DNA of 64,000 nucleotides from Castellaniella denitrificans (GTDB taxonomy: Bacteria > Pseudomonadota > Gammaproteobacteria > Burkholderiales > Burkholderiaceae_B): contig NZ_JAPWHE010000008.1 of the NCBI RefSeq assembly GCF_027214045.1, positions 1 to 64,000 of the forward strand. Reading direction: 5' to 3'. Positions 15,731 through 26,414 of the stretch are shown one piece after another. Both the position numbers and the translations under genes were made by a program. A model generated the notes under the pieces. That model had not been told where the DNA came from, searched no databases, and saw only the letters and a program-made list of their open reading frames with translations. The number at the start of each line of letters is the position of its first letter. The first letter of the stretch is position 1.

Positions 15731-16447
15731 ATGCTCCCACAAAGCGCAAAGACCACGCTTCGCCGAAAGACGGCGAAATCCGGCATGGATGGCGAAGCCA
15801 TCTACCAGCGTATCCAGACCGGCATTCTCGAACGCAGGCTGCTGCCGGGCGCCAAGCTGGCGGAAGAACGCCTGGCCGAGGTCACCGGGGTCAGCCGGAC
15901 CAAGATCCGGCAGGTGCTGGCGCGTCTCGCCCACGAACGGGTCGTCACGCTCATTCCCAACCGTGGTGCCTACGTCGCCAGGCCCTCGGTCGAGGAGGCC
16001 CGCGAAATGTTCGAGACCCGGCGCCTGATCGAACCGGCGCTGGTCGCCAAGCTATGCCTTCAGGCCACGCCGGAAAACATCGCGGTGCTGCGCGAACACA
16101 TCGCCAAAGAACAGCTCGCCCGTCAAAAGGACGACCTGCGCAGCATCATCCGGCTATCGGGAGAATTCCACATTCATCTGGTCGACATGGTGTCCACCGG
16201 CATTTTGACGCGTGTGATCCGTGAACTGACTTCACTGACCTGCCTCATCATCACGCTATACGACAAGCCGACCGCACCCGCCTGCCCCCAGAGCGAACAC
16301 ACCGACCTCGTCGATCTGATCGAGGCCGGCGATGCCGAAGGGGCCAGACAGCACATGCTCGACCACCTTCTGCACATCGAACGCACGCTCGCCCTGGAGG
16401 GCGAACTCCAGGCCGCGCCGGATTTCGAGGCCATTTTCGCGGACTGA
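15731..16447 (+). CDS. GntR-family (FCD) transcriptional regulator 2
   Basis: A regulator of about 238 residues. The winged helix-turn-helix includes IYQRIQTGILERRLLPGAKL and VTGVSRTKIRQVLARLAHER. The C-terminal FCD domain has GEFHIHLVDMV and SEHTDLVDLIEAGD. It is a paralogue in style of GntR 1 at the other end of the locus. No strong ribosome site separates the possible starts (15731, or 15785 at MDGEAIYQR). The operator-like dyad at 15634-15645 lies in its upstream region, consistent with autoregulation. Confidence 0.9.
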   Translation: MLPQSAKTTLRRKTAKSGMDGEAIYQRIQTGILERRLLPGAKLAEERLAEVTGVSRTKIRQVLARLAHERVVTLIPNRGAYVARPSVEEAREMFETRRLIEPALVAKLCLQATPENIAVLREHIAKEQLARQKDDLRSIIRLSGEFHIHLVDMVSTGILTRVIRELTSLTCLIITLYDKPTAPACPQSEHTDLVDLIEAGDAEGARQHMLDHLLHIERTLALEGELQAAPDFEAIFAD

Positions 16448-16493
16448 GCGCCCGGGACGCTCCGCGCGGCGGCCATCGAGGCCGCCGACAGGC

Positions 16494-17597
16494 CTACAAC
16501 AGGCCTTCCTCTCCGGTATCCAGGAACCGCTCGATCCGCGCACGCCAGCCGCTGATGTCCAGCTTCTGCGCGCGCAACCAGGCCTCGTCGTAATAACTCG
16601 TCGCGTACCGGTCGCCGCTGTCGCAGATCAGGGTGACCAGGGATCCGGCCCGCCCCTGCCGCCGCATGAGCGAGGCCATGCACAGCACGCCCATGAAGTT
16701 CGTCCCCGTCGAACCGCCCACGCGGCGGAACAGGCGCTCGGACAGCACGTGCGCCGCCGCGATCGAGGCCTCGTCGGGAATGCGGATCATCTCGTCGATG
16801 ACGGTGGGGATGAAAGAGGGTTCGACGCGCGGACGGCCGATCCCTTCGATGCGGGAACCCGCCGCCTTGATGTTCATGTCGCCGCTTTGCCAGGCTTCGT
16901 AGAAGGCCGAGCCCTCGACGTCGACCACGCAGAGCCGGGTGTCCAGATTGCGGTAGCGGATGAAGCGCCCGATGGTGGCCGAGGTGCCGCCGGTGCCGGC
17001 GCTCATGACCACCCATTCGGGAACGGCATGGAATTCGCCCGACATCTGGCGGAAGATGCTTTCGGCGATATTGTTGTTGCCGCGCCAGTCCGTGGCGCGC
17101 TCGGCATGGGTGAACTGGTCCAGGTAATAGCCCCCCGCCTCGTCGGCGATGGCCTGGGCCGCGCCGTAGACTTCGCGCGCATGGTCCACGAAATGGCAGC
17201 GCCCGCCGAACCGCTCGATCGCCTCGATCTTCTGCTGGCTGGTCGAGCGCGTCATCACGGCGACGAAGGACAGGCCCAGCAGGCGGGCGAAATAGGCTTC
17301 CGACACCGCCGTCGAACCGGACGAGGCCTCGACCAGCAAGGTGTCTTCACGGATGCGGCCGTTGCAGATGCCGTAGAGGAACAGGGAACGCGCCAGGCGA
17401 TGCTTGAGGCTGCCGGTCGGGTGCGTGCTCTCGTCCTTGAAATAAATGTCGATGCCGCGCAACCCCGGGAAATCGGGTTTCACCAGGTGCGTGTCGGCGG
17501 AACGCCGGCCATCGGCTTCGAGGATGCGGATGGCGCGATGCGTCCAGTCCCGGTCCTCGGGGGTCAGCGCGCTGCGCCCTTTGATGCAGTGATCCAT
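16494..17597 (-). CDS. PLP-dependent cysteine synthase-like protein
   Basis: A 367-residue fold-type II PLP enzyme of the cysteine synthase / cystathionine beta-synthase family. The Schiff-base lysine lies in [15 protein letters not shown]. The substrate loop reads [17 protein letters not shown], and a phosphate-binding glycine stretch follows ([14 protein letters not shown]). The C-terminal Cys/Asp pocket ([13 protein letters not shown]) resembles cysteine-synthase-like desulfhydrases such as Cds1. The long open frame continues antisense through the next gene, so I took the ATG at 17597, giving [11 protein letters not shown]. Whether it makes or degrades cysteine cannot be decided here. Confidence 0.83.
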   Translation of the reverse strand: MDHCIKGRSALTPEDRDWTHRAIRILEADGRRSADTHLVKPDFPGLRGIDIYFKDESTHPTGSLKHRLARSLFLYGICNGRIREDTLLVEASSGSTAVSEAYFARLLGLSFVAVMTRSTSQQKIEAIERFGGRCHFVDHAREVYGAAQAIADEAGGYYLDQFTHAERATDWRGNNNIAESIFRQMSGEFHAVPEWVVMSAGTGGTSATIGRFIRYRNLDTRLCVVDVEGSAFYEAWQSGDMNIKAAGSRIEGIGRPRVEPSFIPTVIDEMIRIPDEASIAAAHVLSERLFRRVGGSTGTNFMGVLCMASLMRRQGRAGSLVTLICDSGDRYATSYYDEAWLRAQKLDISGWRARIERFLDTGEEGLL

Positions 17598-17644
17598 GCG
17601 ATCGGTCCCATGGCCCGATCGCGACGGGGCTGTTCGGGCGCGAT

Positions 17645-17734
17645 TGGCGGAAGCGGTGAGATTCGAACTCACGGATGGGTCGCCCCATCGCCGGTTTTCA
17701 AGACCGGTCCATTCAACCGCTCTGGCACGCTTCC
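17645..17734 (-). tRNA. tRNA-Ser(UGA)
   Basis: The minus strand starts GGAAGCGTGCCAGAGCGG. It has an anticodon loop TCTTGAAAA (anticodon TGA), a long variable arm, a T-loop TTCGAAT and an encoded CCA at 17645-17647. The acceptor stem GGAAGCG pairs with CGCTTCC. The 90-nt length and long extra arm fit serine. Confidence 0.97.
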
Positions 17735-17792
17735 GCATTGAAGATCGAAAGTGTAGCGCATAATGCCCCCTGCACATTCGAAGGAGCGCCAC

Positions 17793-18773
17793 ATGCAAGC
17801 CATTGAAATTACCGCGCCGGGCGGGCCCGACGTCCTTCGACCGACGAACCGCCCCACCCCCGTGCCCGGTCCCGGCGAAGTCCTGATCGAGGTCGAGGCC
17901 GCCGGCGTCAACCGGCCCGACGTCTTCCAGCGCCAGGGCAGCTATCCGCCCCCCGCCGGCGCATCCGACCTGCCCGGCCTGGAAGTCGCCGGCCGCATCG
18001 TCGGCGGCGCCCCCGAATCCGCGGGATTCAAGCTGGGCGACGCCGTCTGCGCCCTGGTGACCGGCGGCGGCTATGCGCAATTCTGTACGGCGCCTGCGGC
18101 ACAGTGCCTGCCCGTGCCGGCGGGACTGTCCATGATCGAGGCCGCCGCCCTGCCGGAAACCTATTTCACGGTCTGGAGCAACGTCTTCGACCGGGGCGCC
18201 CTGGCGCCCGGCGAGACGCTGCTGGTCCACGGCGGCGCCAGCGGCATCGGCACGACGGCCATCGCGCTGGCGCGCGCCTTCGGCCACACGGTCTATGCCA
18301 CGGCCGGCGGCCCCGCGCGCGCGCGGGCCGTCGAGGCCCTGGGCTGCGCGCGAGGCATCGACTACCGCGCGCAGGACTTCGTCGCGGAGATCAAGGCGCT
18401 GACCGGCGGGCGCGGCGTGGACGTGATCCTGGACATGGTCGCGGGCGATTACCTGGAACGCAACATCGAGGCGCTGGCCGACGACGGCCGGCTGGTGATG
18501 ATCGCCTTGCTGGGCGGCTCGCGCGGGACGCTGAATTGCGGCCAGGTGATGCGCCGCCGCCTGACGGTGACGGGCTCGACGCTGCGGGCGCGTCCCGTGG
18601 CCTTCAAGGCCCGCATCGCCGCGGCGCTGCGCGAGCGCGTCTGGCCGCTGCTCGAATCCGGCGCCGTGCGACCCTCGATCCACGCGACCTTTCCATTGGC
18701 CGAGGCCGCGCGCGCGCACGCGATGATGGACGCGGGCGAGCAGATCGGGAAGATCGTGCTGGCGGTGCGCTGA
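17793..18773 (+). CDS. NAD(P)H-quinone oxidoreductase, PIG3/zeta-crystallin type
   Basis: A 326-residue medium-chain reductase without the zinc-binding cysteines of alcohol dehydrogenases. The quinone-reductase opening [15 protein letters not shown] is followed by [14 protein letters not shown] and [12 protein letters not shown]. The NADPH-binding stretch is [21 protein letters not shown], with [16 protein letters not shown] after it. It reduces quinones or enones in the cytosol. AAGGAG precedes the ATG at 17793. In many Burkholderiales this gene sits beside rpsO-pnp; here a LysR gene and speG lie between. Confidence 0.9.
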   Translation: MQAIEITAPGGPDVLRPTNRPTPVPGPGEVLIEVEAAGVNRPDVFQRQGSYPPPAGASDLPGLEVAGRIVGGAPESAGFKLGDAVCALVTGGGYAQFCTAPAAQCLPVPAGLSMIEAAALPETYFTVWSNVFDRGALAPGETLLVHGGASGIGTTAIALARAFGHTVYATAGGPARARAVEALGCARGIDYRAQDFVAEIKALTGGRGVDVILDMVAGDYLERNIEALADDGRLVMIALLGGSRGTLNCGQVMRRRLTVTGSTLRARPVAFKARIAAALRERVWPLLESGAVRPSIHATFPLAEAARAHAMMDAGEQIGKIVLAVR

Positions 18774-18787
18774 GGCGCCGCCCCCGC

Positions 18788-19681
18788 TCACCCGGCGCTG
18801 CGCAGCAATTCTGTGAAACGGGTCTCCACCCACTGCGCCGCCGGACCGGGGCGGGAGCCCCGGCGCCACAGCACGCGCACCGGCAGCGGGGGCAAGGTCA
18901 GCGACGGACACTCCAGTTGCCTGAGCGACTTCGGGTAGCTTTCCTCGCGTGCGATGTTGACCGGCAGGATCGCCCAGCCCAGGCCATCGGACGCCATGTC
19001 GGCGATGCTGTAAAAACTGTCCGAACGCCACACGCGGGGACTGTAGGCCTGCTCCGGCGCATCGTCCGCATGCATCAGGATCTGTCGATGGCGGGCCAGT
19101 TCCTTGCGCCCGGCAGGCTCGGCCTCCAGCAACGGATGGCCGCTGGACACGAAGACGCCTTGCGGCACGGCGCCGATCCGGCGCTGGTCGAAATGCGCAT
19201 AGGCCGGCCCCCTGTCGAAATGGAACGCCATGTCGGCCCGCCGGCCATCCACATAGTCCACGACCTCTGCGGCCGTGCCATTGAGCAGGGTCAGTTCCAG
19301 ATGGGGAAAGCGGTCCGACAGTTCCCGCACCAGGGCGCTGATCGCCATGTAGGGCAGCGCCTCGTCGAGCGCCAGCGCCAGCCTGGCATCGCCGCCGGCC
19401 GCCAGAGCCAGGGCGCGCTGGTCGAGTTCGGACGCCTGCCGCAGGAGTTCCCGGGCCTCCCGCAGCAGCACCCGGCCGGCGTCGGTGGGACGCGCCCGAT
19501 GGCCGGAACGATCGAACAGCATCACGCCGAGATCGGCCTCCAGCAGCGCGATCGCCGTGCTGACGGCCGATTGGGCCTTGCCCAGGACGCGAGCGGCGGC
19601 GCTGATCGAGCCGCTGTCCGCGGTGGCGATGAACTGACGTAACTGATCGAGATCCCAGCGCATGGATCGTGAGTCACTCAT
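18788..19681 (-). CDS. LysR-family transcriptional regulator
   Basis: A 297-residue regulator. The N-terminal helix-turn-helix (about 8-67) contains [20 protein letters not shown] and [19 protein letters not shown]. The effector-binding domain occupies the rest (about 95-290). It is divergent from the speG-like gene with 94 bp between the starts, so speG and itself are the most likely targets. It converges on the quinone reductase gene. The inducer is unknown. Confidence 0.92.
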   Translation of the reverse strand: MSDSRSMRWDLDQLRQFIATADSGSISAAARVLGKAQSAVSTAIALLEADLGVMLFDRSGHRARPTDAGRVLLREARELLRQASELDQRALALAAGGDARLALALDEALPYMAISALVRELSDRFPHLELTLLNGTAAEVVDYVDGRRADMAFHFDRGPAYAHFDQRRIGAVPQGVFVSSGHPLLEAEPAGRKELARHRQILMHADDAPEQAYSPRVWRSDSFYSIADMASDGLGWAILPVNIAREESYPKSLRQLECPSLTLPPLPVRVLWRRGSRPGPAAQWVETRFTELLRSAG

Positions 19682-19775
19682 CTATGGATCAGATGGATTC
19701 CATCTTTATAAATCTGCAAACAAGAAAGATAATGCACTTGGCCTCTTGTATTGTCAAAGAATAAGGAAATCGATC

Positions 19776-20333
19776 ATGCGCGCCGAACCCATCAAACTGC
19801 GCCCGCTGGAGCGGGTGGACCTGCAATTCGTGCATCAATTGGACAACAATGCCAGCGTGATGCGCTACTGGTTCGAAGAACCGTTCGCCACGTTCACTGA
19901 ACTGCAATCCCTGTACGACCAGCACGTCCACGATCAGAGCGAACGGCGTTTCATCGTCGAGTGCGACGGCCAGCGGGCGGGCCTGGTGGAGCTGGTGGAA
20001 ATCGACCATGTCCACCGGCGGGCGGAATTCCAGATCATTATCGCCCCGGATCACCAGGGCCGCGGCCTGGCCACGCACGCGACGCACCTGGCGATGGAAT
20101 ATGGCTTCAAGGTGCTGAACCTCTACAAGCTCTACCTGATCGTGGACACCGAAAACAAGAAGGCGATCCGCATCTATACCCGGATGGGTTTCCAGACCGA
20201 GGGCGAGCTGAAAGACGAGTTCTTCATCAATGGCGAATACCGCAGCGTGCTGCGGATGCGTCTATTCCAGCACGACTATCTGGGCAAACATCCGCCGTCG
20301 CACCCCCGCCTGACCGAGACGACCGTCTACTGA
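19776..20333 (+). CDS. speG: Spermidine N1-acetyltransferase-type GNAT protein
   Basis: A 185-residue GNAT acetyltransferase that matches the SpeG style. It opens [20 protein letters not shown], then [10 protein letters not shown], the polyamine-site text [17 protein letters not shown], and the acetyl-CoA loop [17 protein letters not shown]. The end [20 protein letters not shown] is also family-typical. It would acetylate spermidine or spermine to limit polyamine stress. AAGGA lies about 9 nt before the ATG at 19776. The divergent LysR gene may control it. Confidence 0.85.
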   Translation: MRAEPIKLRPLERVDLQFVHQLDNNASVMRYWFEEPFATFTELQSLYDQHVHDQSERRFIVECDGQRAGLVELVEIDHVHRRAEFQIIIAPDHQGRGLATHATHLAMEYGFKVLNLYKLYLIVDTENKKAIRIYTRMGFQTEGELKDEFFINGEYRSVLRMRLFQHDYLGKHPPSHPRLTETTVY

Positions 20334-20361
20334 CCCGTCTGGCGGCCTGCCGCATCAAGGC

Positions 20362-20392
20362 AAACGGGCGTCCCGAAGGACGCCCGTTTTTT
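20362..20392. terminator. Intrinsic terminator between speG and pnp
   Basis: A perfect 12-bp stem (20362-20373 with 20378-20389) and a CGAA tetraloop are followed by a T-run to 20392 on the plus strand. An A-run on the other side lets it act on the minus strand too. It ends speG and probably also pnp, which converges on it. Confidence 0.9.
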
Positions 20393-20438
20393 GCTCCGGA
20401 GCGCGGCCCGGGGGCCGCGCCGGCGGGTACGGCCGGTG

Positions 20439-22580
20439 TTACTGCGCTTCGGGGGCGGCGGGGCCACCCTGGGCTTCGATACCGCCGATCGCCTTGACCG
20501 ACAGGCGCAGGCGGCCGCGTTCGTCGGCCTCGAGGATCTTGACGCGCACCGACTGGCCGACCTTCAGCACGTCGTTGATGTCGGCGATGCGGTAGTTGGC
20601 GATCTCCGAGATGTGCAGCAGGCCGTCGCGGCCGGGCAGGACCTGGACGATGGCGCCGAAATCCAGCAGGCGCTGAACGGTGCCCTGGTATTCCTGGCCC
20701 ACTTCGACGTCGGCGGTCAGTTCCTTGATGCGGCGCTCGGCTTCGTGGGCGCGGTCCAGGTCGGCGCTGGCGATGGTGATGCTGCCATCGTCGCCGATGT
20801 CGATCTGGCACCCGGTTTCCTCGGTCAGCGCACGGATGGTGGCGCCGCCCTTGCCGATCACGTCACGGATCTTTTCCGGGTTGATCTTGATGCTGAGCAT
20901 GCGCGGCGCGAAGTCGGACAGTTCCTGACGGGAACCGTCGATGGCCTCGCGCATCTTGCCCAGGATATGCATGCGGCCTTCGCGGGCCTGGGCCAGCGCG
21001 ACTTGCATGATTTCCTTGGTGATGCCCTGGATCTTGATATCCATCTGCAGGGCGGTGACGCCGCCGACGGTGCCGGCCACCTTGAAATCCATGTCGCCCA
21101 GGTGGTCTTCGTCGCCCAGGATGTCGGTCAGGACGGCGAACTTGCCGCCTTCCTTGATCAGACCCATGGCGACACCCGCCACGTGGTCCTTGACCGGCAC
21201 GCCGGCATCCATCATGGACAGGCTGCCGCCGCAGACCGAGGCCATGGACGAGGAGCCGTTGGATTCAGTGATTTCCGACACCAGGCGCAGGGTGTACTGG
21301 AAATCCTCCGCGGCCGGGAGCAGCGGCGACAGGGCGCGCTTGGCCAGTCGGCCATGGCCGATCTCGCGGCGCTTGGGCACGCCGAAGCGGCCGGTCTCGC
21401 CCGTGGCGAACGGCGGCATGTTGTAGTGCATCATGAAGCGGTCGCGGTACTCGCCCATGATCGAGTCGATGATCTGCTCGTCCTGCTTGGTGCCCAGGGT
21501 GGTGACCACGAGCGCCTGGGTTTCGCCACGCGTGAACAGTGCGGAACCGTGGGCGCGAGGCAGCACGCCCAGGCGGATGCTGATCGGACGTACGGTGCGC
21601 GTGTCGCGCCCGTCGATGCGCGGCTCGCCATTCAGGATCTGGCCGCGGACGATTTCCGATTCCAGGGCGAACAGCATGTTTTCGACTTCGACATGATCGG
21701 GGGCCGCGTCGCCCCGGGCCGCCGCGTGCTCGGCCAGCTTGGCCTTGACGTCGGCGTAGACCTGGCGCAGGCGCGTGGTGCGTTCCTGCTTGTCGCGCAG
21801 TTGATAGACGGCCTGCAGGGGCTCGAATGCGGCCGCGCGCACGGCGGTGGCCAGAACCTCGTTGCGCGGCGCAGGCTGCCAGTCCCATTCGGGCTTTCCG
21901 GCCTCGGCCACCAGTTCGTGGATGGCGTTGATGCAGGCCTGCATCTGTTCATGCCCGAACACCACGGCGCCCAGCATCACGTCCTCGGACAACTGCTTGG
22001 CTTCGGATTCGACCATCAGCACGGCGGATTCGGTCCCGGCCACCACCAGGTCCAGCTGGGACTCGCCGCGCACCTGCGAGGCGCTGGGGTTCAGGACGTA
22101 CTGGCCGTCGACGTAGCCCACGCGGGCGGCGCCCACCGGACCGTTGAAGGGGATGCCGGAAATCGCCAGGGCGGCCGAGGCGCCGATCAGGGCGGGGATG
22201 TCGGGATCGACTTCCGGATTGACCGACACCGTATGGATGATGATCTGGACGTCGTTGTAGAAGCCTTCCGGGAACAACGGGCGCAGCGGACGGTCGATCA
22301 GGCGGGAGGTCAGGACTTCCTTTTCGGAGGGCTTGCCTTCGCGCTTGAAGAAACCGCCGGGGATCTTGCCGGCCGCGTAGGTCTTCTCGACGTAATCGAC
22401 GGTCAGCGGAAAGAAGTCCTGGCCGGCCTTGGCCGTCTTGGACGCCACCACCGTGGCCAGCACCACCGTGTCATCGACGGACACCAGCACCGCGCCGGAG
22501 GCCTGGCGGGCGAATTCGCCGGTTTCCAGGACGACGGTGTGCGGGCCGTACTGGAACGACTTGCTCACTTTGTTGAACAT
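20439..22580 (-). CDS. pnp: Polyribonucleotide nucleotidyltransferase (PNPase)
   Basis: A 713-residue phosphorolytic 3'-5' exoribonuclease of the RNA degradosome. Two RNase PH-like domains lie at about 1-235 and 310-545 ([12 protein letters not shown] and [14 protein letters not shown]). A KH domain with [15 protein letters not shown] and an S1 domain ([26 protein letters not shown]) complete it. The length is normal. It follows rpsO on the same strand, the standard pair, separated by a terminator-like hairpin that may also be an RNase III processing site. A long opposite-strand open frame across it is a codon-bias shadow. Confidence 0.98.
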   Translation of the reverse strand: MFNKVSKSFQYGPHTVVLETGEFARQASGAVLVSVDDTVVLATVVASKTAKAGQDFFPLTVDYVEKTYAAGKIPGGFFKREGKPSEKEVLTSRLIDRPLRPLFPEGFYNDVQIIIHTVSVNPEVDPDIPALIGASAALAISGIPFNGPVGAARVGYVDGQYVLNPSASQVRGESQLDLVVAGTESAVLMVESEAKQLSEDVMLGAVVFGHEQMQACINAIHELVAEAGKPEWDWQPAPRNEVLATAVRAAAFEPLQAVYQLRDKQERTTRLRQVYADVKAKLAEHAAARGDAAPDHVEVENMLFALESEIVRGQILNGEPRIDGRDTRTVRPISIRLGVLPRAHGSALFTRGETQALVVTTLGTKQDEQIIDSIMGEYRDRFMMHYNMPPFATGETGRFGVPKRREIGHGRLAKRALSPLLPAAEDFQYTLRLVSEITESNGSSSMASVCGGSLSMMDAGVPVKDHVAGVAMGLIKEGGKFAVLTDILGDEDHLGDMDFKVAGTVGGVTALQMDIKIQGITKEIMQVALAQAREGRMHILGKMREAIDGSRQELSDFAPRMLSIKINPEKIRDVIGKGGATIRALTEETGCQIDIGDDGSITIASADLDRAHEAERRIKELTADVEVGQEYQGTVQRLLDFGAIVQVLPGRDGLLHISEIANYRIADINDVLKVGQSVRVKILEADERGRLRLSVKAIGGIEAQGGPAAPEAQ

Positions 22581-22665
22581 TTTCTGATCCTATAAAAGGG
22601 ACGCCTGCGGGGCTCCTGCCCGCGACCCGCCCACCGGAGGCGGGGCCGATTGCGGCGACCCATGA

Positions 22666-22710
22666 CAAAAAGCCGCACACGCTGCGCAAAACGATGCAGC
22701 GTGCACGGCT
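22666..22710 (-). terminator. Terminator/attenuator between rpsO and pnp
   Basis: Read on the minus strand, a 15-bp near-perfect stem (AGCCGTGCACGCTGC with its partner) is followed by TTTTTG. It lies between the rpsO stop and the pnp start. In many bacteria this spacer carries a partial terminator and processing hairpin, and that is the natural reading here. Confidence 0.82.
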
Positions 22711-22738
22711 CGTGCGAGGGGAGCGAAGCTCCCGGGCA

Positions 22739-23008
22739 TTACTTGCGCAGGCCGAGTTTTTCGATCAGCGCGCGGTACGAATCGGGGTTGCGGCCCTTCA
22801 GGTAGTCCAGCAGCTTGCGGCGGCGGCTGACCATGCGCAGCAGGCCGCGACGCGAGTGGTGGTCTTTCTTGTGGGTCTTGAAGTGACCGGTCAACTCGTT
22901 GATGCGGGCCGTGAGCAGGGCGACCTGGACTTCGGGGGAACCGGTATCGCTGGCGGCGCGCTGGAATTGCGCGACGATGTCGGATTTGACGATATCTGCA
23001 ACAGACAT
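22739..23008 (-). CDS. rpsO: 30S ribosomal protein S15
   Basis: An 89-residue S15 of exact family length. Landmarks are [36 protein letters not shown], the 16S-rRNA-binding core [20 protein letters not shown], and [12 protein letters not shown] at the end. It binds the central domain of 16S rRNA early in 30S assembly and often represses its own mRNA. It starts the rpsO-pnp unit. Confidence 0.99.
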   Translation of the reverse strand: MSVADIVKSDIVAQFQRAASDTGSPEVQVALLTARINELTGHFKTHKKDHHSRRGLLRMVSRRRKLLDYLKGRNPDSYRALIEKLGLRK

Positions 23009-23061
23009 TTTTATTCCTCAGTGGACAAGCGGCAGCACCGAGGCGCGCTGCCGTGGGATCA

Positions 23062-23101
23062 AATGAAAACGCCACGCAAACCGTGGCGCGGGAAAATTAT
23101 A
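23062..23101 (-). promoter_or_regulatory. Overlapping pssA terminator hairpin and rpsO promoter -10
   Basis: On the minus strand a perfect -10 box TATAAT (23096-23101) is followed by a 6-bp hairpin (23071-23076 with 23082-23087) and then GTTTTCATTT. The hairpin plus T-stretch could end the psd-pssA message, while the -10 box would start rpsO-pnp. No good -35 box is visible. The hairpin would form the very 5' end of the rpsO transcript. Confidence 0.55.
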
Positions 23102-23132
23102 ACGGATTCCGGGCCGGCACGCGCGAATCCGG

Positions 23133-23936
23133 TCAGGACAGTCCGCCGTCGTCCGCGTCGTCCGCGCCGCGCATGCGCTGTCCCAGGCGGCGGGCGCGGC
23201 GCACGCGCCACAGCCAGAGCACCCAGCCCGACAGACTGTAGAGCACGAACAGGAGGAACAGCACCACCGGCGGATCGCTGGATACGAAGACGAAGACCGC
23301 CACCACCACCAGCATGACCCAGAACGGGACGCTGCGGCCGAGCGCGAAAGACTTGCCGCTGAAGAACGGCGCGCTCGACACCATCGCCACACCCGCGTAG
23401 ACCGTGAGCGTGAAAGCGGCCCAGGGGATGACGCCGTCGGACAGGGACAGCTTGTTGTCCACCGACAACCAGACGAAGCCGGCGACCAGCGCCGCCGCCG
23501 CCGGACTGGGCAGACCCTGGAAATACTGCTTGTCGACCTTGCCGATGTTGGCATTGAAACGCGCCAGGCGCAGGGCGGCGCCCACCACGTAGACGAACGC
23601 GGCCAGCCAGCCCCAGCGGCCCAGGCCATGCAGCGACCATTCATACATCACCAGCGCGGGCGCCATGCCGAACGACATCATGTCGGCCAGGGAGTCGTAC
23701 TGCTCGCCGAAGGCGGACTGGGTATTGGTCAGCCGCGCCACGCGCCCGTCCATGCTGTCGAACACCATCGCCAGGAACACCGCGATGGCGGCCACCTCGA
23801 AGTGCTGGTTCATGGCCTGGACGACGGCGTAGAAACCGGCGAACAGGTTGGCAGTGGTGAAGGCGTTGGGCAGCAGGTAGATGCTGCGTCGGCGCTGAGG
23901 TTCGTCAGGCATGGATTCAGACTGCGGAAGCGTCAT
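23133..23936 (-). CDS. pssA: CDP-diacylglycerol--serine O-phosphatidyltransferase
   Basis: A membrane enzyme of about 260-267 residues making phosphatidylserine from CDP-diacylglycerol and serine. The CDP-alcohol phosphatidyltransferase motif reads [20 protein letters not shown] and ends YDSLAD, with all the metal-binding Asp residues. Several helices follow ([14 protein letters not shown] and a long C-terminal pair). The start is at 23936 (overlapping psd by 20 bp) or at 23912 ([10 protein letters not shown]); neither has a strong ribosome site. It acts just before Psd in phosphatidylethanolamine synthesis. Confidence 0.93.
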   Translation of the reverse strand: MTLPQSESMPDEPQRRRSIYLLPNAFTTANLFAGFYAVVQAMNQHFEVAAIAVFLAMVFDSMDGRVARLTNTQSAFGEQYDSLADMMSFGMAPALVMYEWSLHGLGRWGWLAAFVYVVGAALRLARFNANIGKVDKQYFQGLPSPAAAALVAGFVWLSVDNKLSLSDGVIPWAAFTLTVYAGVAMVSSAPFFSGKSFALGRSVPFWVMLVVVAVFVFVSSDPPVVLFLLFVLYSLSGWVLWLWRVRRARRLGQRMRGADDADDGGLS

Positions 23937-24597
23937 CGCGAGGCGAAGCGGGAAGCTCGGCCAGGACCGTGCGGGTGGCCTTGACCTTGTCGCCCAGGGC
24001 GACCCGGGGCCGGGTCCCCACGGGTAAGTATACGTCCACCCGCGAACCGAAGCGGATGAAGCCGTAACGCTGCCCCGCATACAGCGCCTGCCCGGGCCGG
24101 GCATGGCACAGGATGCGCTTGGCCACCAGGCCGGCGACCTGGACGGCCGTCACCGTCTGTCCGTCGGCCGTGTCCAGCACCATGGCATTGCGCTCGTTTT
24201 CCAGCGACGCCTTGTCCAGGGCCGCATTGAAGAACTTGCCCGGGAAATACTCGATCGATCGCACCTGGCCATCGACCGGCGACCGGTTCGAGTGGACGTT
24301 GAAGACATTCATGAAGACGCTGATCTTCAGCGCCGGGCGCCCCCCCGCGTAGGGGTCGGCCGCGTCCTCGACGCAGACGATACGGCCGTCGGCCGGGCAC
24401 AACACCAGGCCCTCGCCCTCCGGCGCTTCACGCGCGGGATCACGAAAGAACTGCAGGGCGAACAGCGTGAACGCCCAGAACGGAACGGAGACCCACGGCG
24501 ACCACCAGGTCGCCAGCAGGGACACGACCAGCGCGCCGGCCAGAATGGGCCAGCCTTCGCGGGCGATCGGGGGATGAGGGTAAGGGGGGATTTTCAT
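23917..24597 (-). CDS. psd: Phosphatidylserine decarboxylase, short type
   Basis: A 226-residue proenzyme that decarboxylates phosphatidylserine to phosphatidylethanolamine. It belongs to the short bacterial/archaeal-type subfamily. It has an N-terminal membrane hairpin (about 15-50), [38 protein letters not shown] and the self-cleavage Gly-Ser in IRFGSRVD, which yields the pyruvoyl group. It overlaps the downstream pssA start, so the two lipid genes form one unit. ilvC lies upstream on the same strand but is separated by a strong terminator. Confidence 0.95.
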   Translation of the reverse strand: MKIPPYPHPPIAREGWPILAGALVVSLLATWWSPWVSVPFWAFTLFALQFFRDPAREAPEGEGLVLCPADGRIVCVEDAADPYAGGRPALKISVFMNVFNVHSNRSPVDGQVRSIEYFPGKFFNAALDKASLENERNAMVLDTADGQTVTAVQVAGLVAKRILCHARPGQALYAGQRYGFIRFGSRVDVYLPVGTRPRVALGDKVKATRTVLAELPASPRDDASAV

Positions 24598-24704
24598 GGT
24601 AGGCGCAAGAATAACTCAAAATGTGCGATGCCCCTACGCCGCGCGCGTGACTTCGTCCGCTTGCCGTCCACCTGGCGGGCCATGCGCGGCCCGGTGGCGG
24701 ACAA

Positions 24705-24741
24705 AGCAAAACAGCCGGCGCCTCGACGAGGCGCCGGCTGT
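24705..24741 (-). terminator. Intrinsic terminator of ilvC
   Basis: A 14-bp GC-rich stem (24712-24725 with 24727-24740) is followed on the minus strand by a T-rich run (TGTTTTGC). It lies 18 bp past the ilvC stop and separates the ilv genes from psd-pssA. Confidence 0.85.
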
Positions 24742-24758
24742 CCACGGCATGGGCGGGA

Positions 24759-25793
<1,035 letters not shown>

Positions 25794-25826
25794 TTAATTC
25801 TGAAACGAGAGGTTGGGATGAGGCAG

Positions 25827-25860
25827 GACATGAAATAGTCCCTGCGGACTATTTCATGTC
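25827..25860. repeat. Perfect 15-bp inverted repeat in the ilvH-ilvC spacer
   Basis: The sequence at 25827-25841 is the exact reverse complement of 25846-25860, with a CTGC loop. It is AT-richer than its surroundings and lacks a T-run, so it is not a standard terminator. It could be an mRNA-processing or stability hairpin that sets ilvC levels against ilvIH, or a small inserted repeat. Confidence 0.8.
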
Positions 25861-25910
25861 TGACGAATCCGGGCAGCTTGCAAGCTGCGGGGCGGGTACA
25901 GCGTGGGGGC

Positions 25911-26402
25911 TCACAACTTCAGTACGCGTTCGCCGCGGCCCACGCCGGACACGCCGGTGCGGACGGTTTCAAGGATGGCGCTGCGGTCCAGCGCCCCGAT
26001 GAAAGCGGCGATCTTGTCCTGCACCCCGGTCAGTTCGATGGTGTAGGTCTTGTCGGTGACGTCGATGATGCGCCCGCGGAAGATTTCCGCCATGCGCTTC
26101 ATTTCCTCGCGCTCCTTGCCGACCGCGCGCACCTTGATCAGCATCAGCTCGCGTTCGACATGGGGGCCCTCGGACAGGTCGACGACCTTGACCACGTCCA
26201 CCAGGCGGTTCAGGTGCTTGGTGATCTGTTCGATGATCTCGTCGGAACCGATCGTGACGATGGTCATGCGCGACAGGGTGGCGTCTTCCGTCGGCGCGAC
26301 GGTCAGCGTTTCGATGTTGTAGCCGCGCGCCGAGAACAGCCCCACCACGCGCGACAGGGCGCCGGGCTCGTTTTCCAGCAAGATGGAAATCACGTGTTTC
26401 AT
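25911..26402 (-). CDS. ilvH: Acetolactate synthase small (regulatory) subunit
   Basis: A 163-residue regulatory subunit with an N-terminal ACT domain (KHVISILLENEPGALSRVVG, FSARGYNIETLTVAP), which binds valine for feedback inhibition. A C-terminal dimerisation part follows (IEQITKHLNRLVDVVKVVDL, AAFIGALD). The length equals typical IlvH. It lies 12 bp after the large-subunit gene, so the two are co-transcribed. Confidence 0.98.
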   Translation of the reverse strand: MKHVISILLENEPGALSRVVGLFSARGYNIETLTVAPTEDATLSRMTIVTIGSDEIIEQITKHLNRLVDVVKVVDLSEGPHVERELMLIKVRAVGKEREEMKRMAEIFRGRIIDVTDKTYTIELTGVQDKIAAFIGALDRSAILETVRTGVSGVGRGERVLKL

Positions 26403-26414
26403 GGTCTTATCCCC

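Noticed and set aside
3990-17734. Genomic island between tRNA-Leu and tRNA-Ser carrying the catabolic locus
   Set aside because: No integrase, transposase or direct repeat of a tRNA 3' end was seen. The 3' end of tRNA-Leu points away from the locus, and the coding regions have the same high GC as the surroundings. Only the control regions are AT-rich.
17598-19031. N-terminal extension of the cysteine-synthase-like frame
   Set aside because: The open frame continues through tRNA-Ser and antisense to the quinone reductase. Family similarity begins after the ATG at 17597.
20391-22595. Long plus-strand open frame opposite pnp
   Set aside because: It is low-complexity, His/Asp/Val-rich antisense of a highly conserved gene, a common artefact at high GC.
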